Assembly: GCA_907163375.1 (NCBI GenBank)
Contig: CAJQUW010007735.1
Coordinates: 233,501 to 297,500 of the forward strand
Source of the DNA: Prostheceraeus crozeri
Lineage: Eukaryota; Platyhelminthes; Polycladida; Euryleptidae
Length of the DNA stretch: 64,000 nucleotides
Direction of reading: 5' to 3'
Shown here: positions 51,701-60,700 of the stretch, one piece after another
Position numbering within the stretch: the first letter of the stretch is position 1
Layout of the letters: each line of letters starts with the position of its first letter
Position numbers and translations under genes: made by a program
Notes under the pieces: model-generated
What the model saw: only the letters and a program-made list of their open reading frames with translations
The model's database searches: none
Told to the model about the DNA's origin: nothing

Positions 51701-54700
51701 TATGTACAATAAAAGTGAGTAGGTAAAGACCACGCCGCTTCGTGTGACAGACACATCAAAAGGTGGGACCGTGTAGTCATAATACAACGCATTATATAAC
51801 AATGAAACCGAAATGTGTTAATACCGCTAGAAGTTTGGTAGTTCGCACTTGCGGTTCATAGCGGGTCTAAATCTGTCAATTTGACGAGATTCATTAATTC
51901 GGCAGTCAACGGTATTGTCACTTTTGTCCAAGATAACTTTGGTCAGGTCGTTAATTGACGGAACTTGTTCGTCCGCGTGAAATTTCCAGAAGTGCTCATG
52001 CAGAGCATTTTTCTTGTTCTTATTGGTGATAACGCGCTGGTGTTCTTTATACCTATTAGTGAACGGGCGGTCAGTTTGACCGATGTAGAAATCGCCACAC
52101 AATAAGCAGGTAAATTTATAGACTAAAAACGGGTCGTAGCAAGAATACTTGTTAAGCAGTTTTGTACAGATGGTACAATCTCCGTGTTTTCTGCTTTGTT
52201 TTTTAGTGTTGGTGACTTGGGATATAGTAAGACCTAGTTTATTAATTATTTGAATAGGTCAGTCACATTGTTTGGCCAGTTTTTTTCAATTTGCGATTAC
52301 AGCGATCGCTGACATAGTTCAGTATACATACGACGTTCTTTTCACTGGTGTTCATATGTTTGCTTTTATTTTTCTGCTTACTTTTAGAGATATCGTTGCC
52401 GGAAAACCTGAAGCGGTGTTGAAGGGTTTTAAAGATTCGTTTTGTTCTGTTATGTTGTGTTTTTTGCACAACGCCAGGAAAATTGAATTACCTTCTGTTC
52501 CTAGCCTTCAACATCATGAAATGCATGCGTCTGACGTTAGGTATGAGTACCAAAATTTACTTCAGTTAATACGTAACCTCAATATGCGATTATTCCGTTC
52601 GCCAATATTTTTTTGGATATGTAGGGATGTCTGATTATTTATGCAAGTTTATCTTGGGGGCTGACCGACAAAATTTCGCTTTGATATCCGCCAAAGTCAT
52701 GTCTTCATTCTTCCAAATATTGTAATCCAGATCTTCATTCTCACCCAAGATTCTTGGGGTGCTGACACAAGATTGAACAAATTGACTGCAGCACAATGTA
52801 TCTAGACTCCATTAATCTCAGCGAACCAAATGTTGATAATTATAATATATGTTGATAGATTATTTATTTCAATTATAGTTGTGTGATATTATGATTTCAG
52901 TACAACCAATTGTTTGTAATTGCGTTCGATTAGTACATCTTGTGTTGTAAACCTGCTCGGTTGTATAGACTAGTGTTGGTGTTCGTTTCACCGCTTGCTT
53001 TGCAAATACATGTATATGCACGTTGTTGAGAACTTCAAGTACTTCTCATGATCTATTAACCAAATACAAGCAAATTACAAATCAGCGATTGATTGTTGAT
53101 GTCGAATCTGAATACTAAGAGGTTTGATGATGATAGTAAAATATTGATAGTAATAGTGGTCTATCACTATGGATATCTCAGACATAACCAGGATAACCAG
53201 GCTAAAATTTTGAAGAAAATGTGTGCTTTACTATTATGGTTGAGGATCTTGGGTCTAAGCATGGGGTATACCAAAGATCAAGATTTGACCCAACCTTGCT
53301 CAGATGCATTTGAATTCATTACTTGGATCATGCATACTGCATGTTGCACAAAATATGTGGACTTGTAAAGCTACCATTGTTAATCACACGGTAAAAAATC
53401 TAGCACTGCAATGTCGACTTTTATATTTCCGATTACATGCACGCTGTACCTGTACTCATGTAATAGAAGCATTGAATTTTCGTATGTGAGTGGTAGTGCA
53501 ACCAACACTGTACAGTGCAGTGTAATAGTTTCTTGAATAAATAGCGTAATAGAAATATTTTAACCTGAACTTACGAATTTCGTGCGCAGTAAGTAAAGCC
53601 TGACATTGATAAATGTCCTTCAATTCAATATGCAAATGTACTTCCTTCACATCGTTATACGTTCATTTTCTCTTTATCAGTTGCCGCGTTTGTGAAACTA
53701 TAATCCGACGCCTTCTTTGACTCAGTTGACCTGTAGTGCACTGTGTCATTGGCACTGTTAATCGTGTGATCGAAACATGTGAGCCCGATACTACCATTGC
53801 TGGATGAATCGAACGCAATACGTCCGACTCCAGCATTTGACGATGCATAATGTCACTATTATTCATCGAAATTGCTTCTTATTCACTACTAATGACGTGA
53901 ATACATTCACCAATGTGACCAATACCTTAGTGCTGGGATGACAGTGCTTATCGCCAGAGACAGCTAGATGCATGCAAAATAATTATGTCAACGTGCAAGT
54001 GCAAGAGGTGCCTGGTTTCCAATCAGCTACAATTCTCATGTTCAGTATCAAGCTATCGCTGATATAGTGACGTCGCAATCTGAGTTAATATCAAGATAAA
54101 CGTCTTTATGCTGCAGTACGTATAATGAACTTTATCTAAAATTGTATCTGCAAAAGGAGAGCGCGTGATCGTTTCCTCCAAAATGGGAACAACTTCAAGA
54201 GACACTGAGGATGACAGACATGCGCTTGGCGCCTGCATTTCGTTTTACTCCGTTCCTTAGAATGTCATGACTCATACATTATCTATTCAACAACGTATGT
54301 TAACATGACCGCTGAGCACACGTGGTTGAGCATTATGATTCTCAAAATTTAGGACATTTTTCTCCAACCTCTCAACTTGAGCATCATCAGTTTCGATGAA
54401 AATTGTCTGACAGGTGTCTTTTTGGAGTGTCAAGCGTAATTGTTTACTTTGCTTAGATATTTCTTTCATTTTTCTTTTGTCAAACGTATGAAACTCTAGC
54501 ACGATTGCAGCTATAGCGGAATGCTGTCTAGCCCTATCAGTCCCGCTTACTCTTGATCCAACCTGAAACAAACTCGTTTTTTTGGTTAGATACATACGTA
54601 TGCATTCGCACATAACGTACATGCTCGCACATAACGTACATATTCGCAACGTACACATCTTGCAGCTCGTGACAATCAAGTTAATTTTTAGAAAATTAAT

Positions 54701-57700
54701 TTGGCGCTAATGCCACTTATGCTATGAGAAAACATAGCTACTGTCAGGAACTGATTATCCCTAACTGATCTTTTTGGAACAAATGCTGAATAGCGGAAGA
54801 CATAGCTGTAAGAACGGAATGCATATTGAGATACAAATACATAAGGCATACTAAATGTGCGTGTGCGAAACACTAGCATAAGTTGCGTGATCTTTGATAA
54901 TAGCGCTGATACAATCAATTGCATTTGTAGCATGAAACATGTGGTAAGCCATGTGAGCATGAAGCATGTGGTAAGCCTGTGAAATGAACATGTGATAAAG
55001 TCACACTTTGTCCGGTATAGGAGACTGAATTCAAACCTAGGTTGGGTGAAGACTAAATTACTAAGTAGATCAAGAATTTATTTATGTAATGCCTGCACTC
55101 AGCAATCAACACTTAGAGATGACAGTGGAAGTTAAATGGATGATTATCTGGTTCTGCGGTCTAAAGCATAGCTTGTGCACGGAATGATGCCATCACTATT
55201 GCTATTAAAAAAAATTAGAATCAAATTGTCTTGTAAAAGCAGCAAATCTGACGGAAACCCTTCGATGTTACTTATTGGCAGAAGTTTGGCCGCCTAAATT
55301 GTTGTCATGTTGCTAGTTGGACATCAGTTATTTACTTTGCTACAGCCTTGGTTTAATACTCTCATTTATAAATATGCGTTGATTTGAAAGTAATTTATTA
55401 GTGATTGCATAATCGAGTCTTTTAATAAATTTGAGTGACCTCGGTAACGGAAGAATAGATCGCGGGTTGAATATTTGTGGTGGAGCGAGCCGTGGTCGTA
55501 CTCCTGTCTGAATGTACTCAGGCCGGGTCCATTCACCAGTTTGTTTGTATAATGTTTGGCAGACAATCGACGTATGAATTAGCAGCACATTTTGTCCAAC
55601 ATTAGTATTACCGAATGCAGTGTAATCTCATTGTGGTTTTCAGATCTTCGGACCAGTCATGCAAATCATCAAGTTTGATGGTGAAGCTGAGCTGTTGGAG
55701 AGAGCCAATAAAACTGTCTATGGTCTTGCCGCCGCTATTGTGTCTAACGATTTAGACAGAGTCAACTACCTCATTCAAGGCTTACGTGCTGGAACTGTCT
55801 GGTATGTGCAAGGTGCATGAACATCAGCTTGGCAGTGTTATTTACACATCTCTTCCATTTCAGGGTTAATTGTTATGACGTTTTCGACCCCGCAGCACCT
55901 TTCGGTGGCTTCAAAATGTCTGGACAAGGACGAGAGTTGGGAGAATACGGATTGGAGGCATATACAGAAGTGAAAACGGTAAGTTTTGGGAAAGAAGTTG
56001 AATCTGAAGGAAATGCATCGATTCCCGCCCGGCTAGCTGCTCGGCCTGACTACAGATAGAAGAATATGTGCTTAGCTGGAAATCTCAGAACCGTTCTGAC
56101 CGACATGATCATGCCACCAGTGGAAAATTCACCCAATTCTACACAACTGAGGCTTCATGTGAGCTCATGCTGTGCAGGCTATGACGGTACACGCAACACT
56201 CAATTCATCATGGAACCCATTAACGGGACGAGATTTCAATCATGCTATTCATCTCTACCCATCCGGCAATGTTTGTAATGTGGCCGTTCATGATCGTAGC
56301 TCATGGCATGTGATCGTTATGAGCTATATTTAGAAGCCCCTCGCTTCTTTGTAATCGAGCATCATTGGATGAGCGACTTCCGCACTTAGACTATTGGATT
56401 CTTCTCATAAACAGACAGGCTCATGATGTCGGACTGCCTCACTTACAACTCTATACTTCATATCCACGCAGATTTGGTTGATTTTCTTCAGACGTGACTG
56501 TAAAACATGTTCGGCTAAAATCAACTTTGCCACGGCTAATTGAGCTTTTTCATCATCGCTTCGGCTCGAGTTGAGATAACATGAATTCGGCTAGCTTCGG
56601 CTAGGCATCCTTCAGCCGTGCTTATCTATAGCAGCAAGTTGATGTAGCTGCTATTGGAGATGAGAGTGTTCATCTTAAGTAGATCATGCCGCGTGATTGA
56701 AGTGGTCATGTGTCTTGATGAGCCAATAAGCAGAAGTATGCGCTGATATCCGTGGCACAGTGGTTAAGTGCTTGGCCTAGTGATCTTTCGATCCGGAGGT
56801 CGAGCCCCGAAAATGTCAATGGAAGTCGGCAGAAAGGGCATCCGGAGCTAAGATGCCACAACGCTCCAGATTAGTCTGACTATGTCGGCGGCGTCCAATC
56901 CCTCAGTTTGGGAGAGTAGTGACGTAAAGCCATCATCATCATACGCTGATCATGATAATTATTGGAATATGATGGCAGACAGACCACGATGAGTGCCGTA
57001 AAAGGATCGCTAGATAGTCTAAATTGTTTCTATGTGTCTTTGTCGTTGATTAACCTGAAGTTCCGGCAAGCCACAGCTCGCTACTTCCTTGCAACTTTTT
57101 TATTTCCTTCAACCTGATCTTCGCCAAGTACCAAGCGCTCATGCTGCACCATTTTCTTCGAATTAATCATCTTAGGCGAGAGGGAGACAGTTGGGACAGC
57201 GGAAATTCGCTTCTTCTTGAAAGGATGTAATTGGAAGCTCTTTTATGACACTTCAATTTTCAGGAAATACAGAGGACAGCTTTCGCCGACTCCCCTGCCT
57301 CAGCAGTTACAAGACCACTTTCCAGACTTTGTGGATTCTCTGAGCTTCCCAGTTACTATGCATTGAATTTCCTCCCGCTGATCTTCAAACCACACCGCCC
57401 AAAGCCATCTCTCAACTTTTAAAACATATTCGTGACTCCTTGCTTGGAGGTTGTCGATAAGACGAGATCATCGTGATGCAACAGAAGCTCCCATGAGTCA
57501 TATTCCCTGCATTCCTTCAACGCTGCCGCCTTCACTAATGAACAACAAAGGACTAAGCGGTTTGATGTAACCCTTTATGTCTTGATCTGCTGATTAGTTC
57601 CAGTATAGTTTTCCTGAATACTCAAATTGTCGGTGTTTTCTAACCGTTTCACAATGCAGTTCATGAAAAATCGGTTTCATTCAATTTATGTGAGCGATTT

Positions 57701-60700
57701 AATGTAGGATGCTTAGAAATGTAATCTTCAGATGGAATTTATATGAGTACATTTTGGAGCAGTGCGAAGGAGCACGATATCACACAAAACAAATGAACCC
57801 TATCTGCACGAAGCCAGAAGAGCGCATCGGGATCGAACGGTGGTTCGACCCGATTCCCTGCTACCTCCCAAAGAGTGATAATAGCATGAAAATCACTGTA
57901 GAGCAAGTTCGGTGTGTGAACTTTCTAATGGTGCCATCGTTTACTCCTACTGTGTCGTTTTCATACTTAGAGTAGCCATTCAAATTTTAAATTTACCTTT
58001 TTTCATAATTTTCACACTTTAAAATTTTATTGAATTTGATCTGATCACGATTTTATTTTAAAATAGCATTGTGACGTATGCGGTTATGGTTATACAAATC
58101 CTTGATTGCTAATTATGCTGCATGAATGGCTATAATGCATTTAGAGCTACAGCAAAAACACGCGTATTTAGAATGCTGACAAGATCAGCTTGTACAGCTA
58201 CAGAGCTGATCATAAAAACGGACCATCTGAATTTGGATGAAGTTCAATCGGTTCTTATGCCTTCCAATCGCACCGCTCAACAACGTGCCACTCATCATTC
58301 GAGAGCTTGCATTCTCAGCTTTCAAATGAGATATAGACTTGTATCCGGTTTTGCATATGCTGAGCACAGCTCAAAATGTGAAAATCGCAATTTTTCAGTA
58401 TGAAAACATGTGAGTTGATAATGAATCAGGCGCGAGGAGAACGAGCACTTTATGAGCTCTCTTTTGATATACTGGTCATTGAATAGCTGTTTTTCAAACT
58501 TCTTCAGCATTTTTTCTCATTACCGAACAAGTACACCATAACATGCTAGTTAAGCAATATGTAGTCACTGAGAGAGAACAGAGACATGTCTTCGCTAATT
58601 GCTTTATTTTGAACCTTCGTTCACCTTACATGCTGTTTATGTAAACATTTTTGATGAAAGTGAGACCATAACATTTTCAGCCAGAAGTGATTTTTTTATA
58701 TACAGTGCATCAAAAGAGAGCTCAGAAAATAATTGTTCTCCTGTGCTTGATTCATTATCAACTCACATGTTTTCATATTGAAAAATTGTGATCTGTTAAT
58801 TGAACGATTTTCATAGTTTGAGTTCTGTTCAGCAAATACAAAACCGGATACAAGTCTATCATAGCTCATTTTAAAGCTGAGAATGCAAGCTCTCGAATGA
58901 TGTATGGCACGTTGTTGAGCGATGCGATTGGAAGGCATGAGAATCAATTGAACTTAATCGAAATTTAGGTGGTCCGTTTTTATGATCAGCTCTGTAATAC
59001 AAGCAAAAGATGTGTGTATGAAATATGAAGAATGTTCTTTCAAACAGTGTGTTACAATATATCTGTGAAATTATGTGTGCATTCAGTGACATTATAAAGA
59101 CAAATTGAAGACACGCTAAGTTTTTTTTAAGTCACGAAAATGCACAAGAATACTTCTTAAATATGGCATTATTATTAGATATTTAGAACATTATATTCTT
59201 GGACATTATATTCAAATTTCTTTGACTGCAATCGATGGCTTCTGCTGAAAATCAGTTTGTTTCATACTCGTAGAAAATTATCACACAAAATGTTAGCAGA
59301 AAGGTGGCACAATACAAACATTTTAAAAATACAGATTTTAGAATAGTTAATATCTTAACAATAGACCAAATCCAAACCTGTTTTGGAAAAGTTTGAAAAT
59401 AAGCGAAATCCAAAACCAACGAAAAATTAGATAACGTGGTCTGATCTCAAAAGAATCACGACAGAAATTTGACAAGGGCCGAATGTCGCCTCCCCTACGT
59501 GCGGATTAAAAGATTTTATGCTTCGTCCATGCCTGGAATTGTAGATGGACAATGAATTTGATCTATCGGAGCGATCGGATCTAGAGATGTAAATAGAAAA
59601 AATATGGTTTTCTTGAGCTGCCAATCCGATAGGGTTATCCGGTCTCCGTGACACAGTGGTTAAGTGCTTGGCTTAGCGATCTTCTAGTCAAGAGGTCGAG
59701 ACCGGAAGGTGTCATTGGAAGTCGCCAGTAAGGGCATTCGGACTAAAAGATCACGACGCTCTAGATTAAAGTCTCTGTCAGCAACGTCCAAGCCCCCAGT
59801 ATGGGTGGAGTAGTGACGTTCAACCATTCATTCATCATCTCATCAGCAAGTGCAGAGTTTGTCATTATAAATTGCCCCATCCAAATTACATCTGACTTCA
59901 ATCTATAATTATCCTGCCTTTCATTCGTGTTGTACATTATTGTGTAATTAAGAACGCACTTTAATGCATCATTGGAAAATTTATAACACCAGTTTTTAAA
60001 TGAGTTGTGCCCATATCCGTAACTGTGTAGCCTGAACAAAGGTCAAGATGTAAAAATCACCTACTTTAGAAGTTCCATTTTTTTCAGTAAGAAATATGTA
60101 AGCATAATGAATCGGATACTAGGAGAAAGCGTTTTCTTAGAGCTTTCTTTGGATGGATTATATTGCTCGTTGAATTCTCCGAACTTTTAAATGAATCGTT
60201 ATATCACTAATTCATTGCATAATCTTATATTTATATTGATCTCCTGATATGTTGTTTACAAGCAATGAGTCTTTTGGGGATACCAAGGTCTTTATCATGA
60301 TAATTGATGCATTTAACTGATGTCATTTAACTGATTATTAGCTCCCTCTCTTTTGTTTTTGAAAGTCGTGAACAAGGAAGACGAGGTATAGAAAAAACGT
60401 ATTTTGATTGCGTATTGCATAGTTAGAAATTGTGAGTTCAAATGAAAGACTCCCTTTCTACTCAATATATCTGTCAATCTGTATACAGTGCACATTGAAA
60501 GATTGGAATGATCACAGATATTTTTTGTCCCGATTATAGATAGCTGGCTTCCAAATTCAAATTTGGCAGAGCTTGCAGCCTTTTGAGTGCGGCACTCAGC
60601 AGTGCATTCGTAATAAGTTGAAAAAATTTTGAAGATTATTTCTCACATAAAGTTAGTAAGATTGACCATTGATTCTTATAATGTACTAATGTACTATAGT

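Larger units (their letters stand above)
47097..51826. other. Intron 6 segment without recognised gene
   Basis: Just after the hAT there are recurrent CAAAGTCAC/GTGAC words (47100-47220). A short tandem repeat lies at 48860 and an (AC)n run near 50268. Otherwise it is AT-rich sequence with no family motif in any frame. Confidence 0.6.
33417..55643 (+). other. ALDH2 intron 6, a 22.2-kb transposon-rich intron
   Basis: The GTAAGT donor and TTTTCAG acceptor lie 22,227 bases apart. It holds a P element, a TNP2-type element, a palindrome, a hAT and a Penelope relic, all listed separately. The other introns are 62 to about 4,770 bases. Bases 33417-34640 and 52500-55643 hold no feature I can name, apart from a weak coding-like stretch near 54300-54560. 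Confidence 0.9.

Noticed and set aside
52272..52634. 120-codon hydrophobic frame on the + strand
   Set aside because: Antisense to the Penelope relic at 51827-52469, which explains the openness.
55979..56059. Read-through C-terminus after exon 8
   Set aside because: A strong GTAAGT donor and the conserved [10 protein letters not shown] exon at 60751 give the expected family ending; the read-through sequence does not resemble ALDH.
56744..56820. Functional tRNA gene
   Set aside because: The A and B boxes are degenerate, no complete cloverleaf can be drawn, and a second related copy with the same non-tRNA body shows that it is a SINE.
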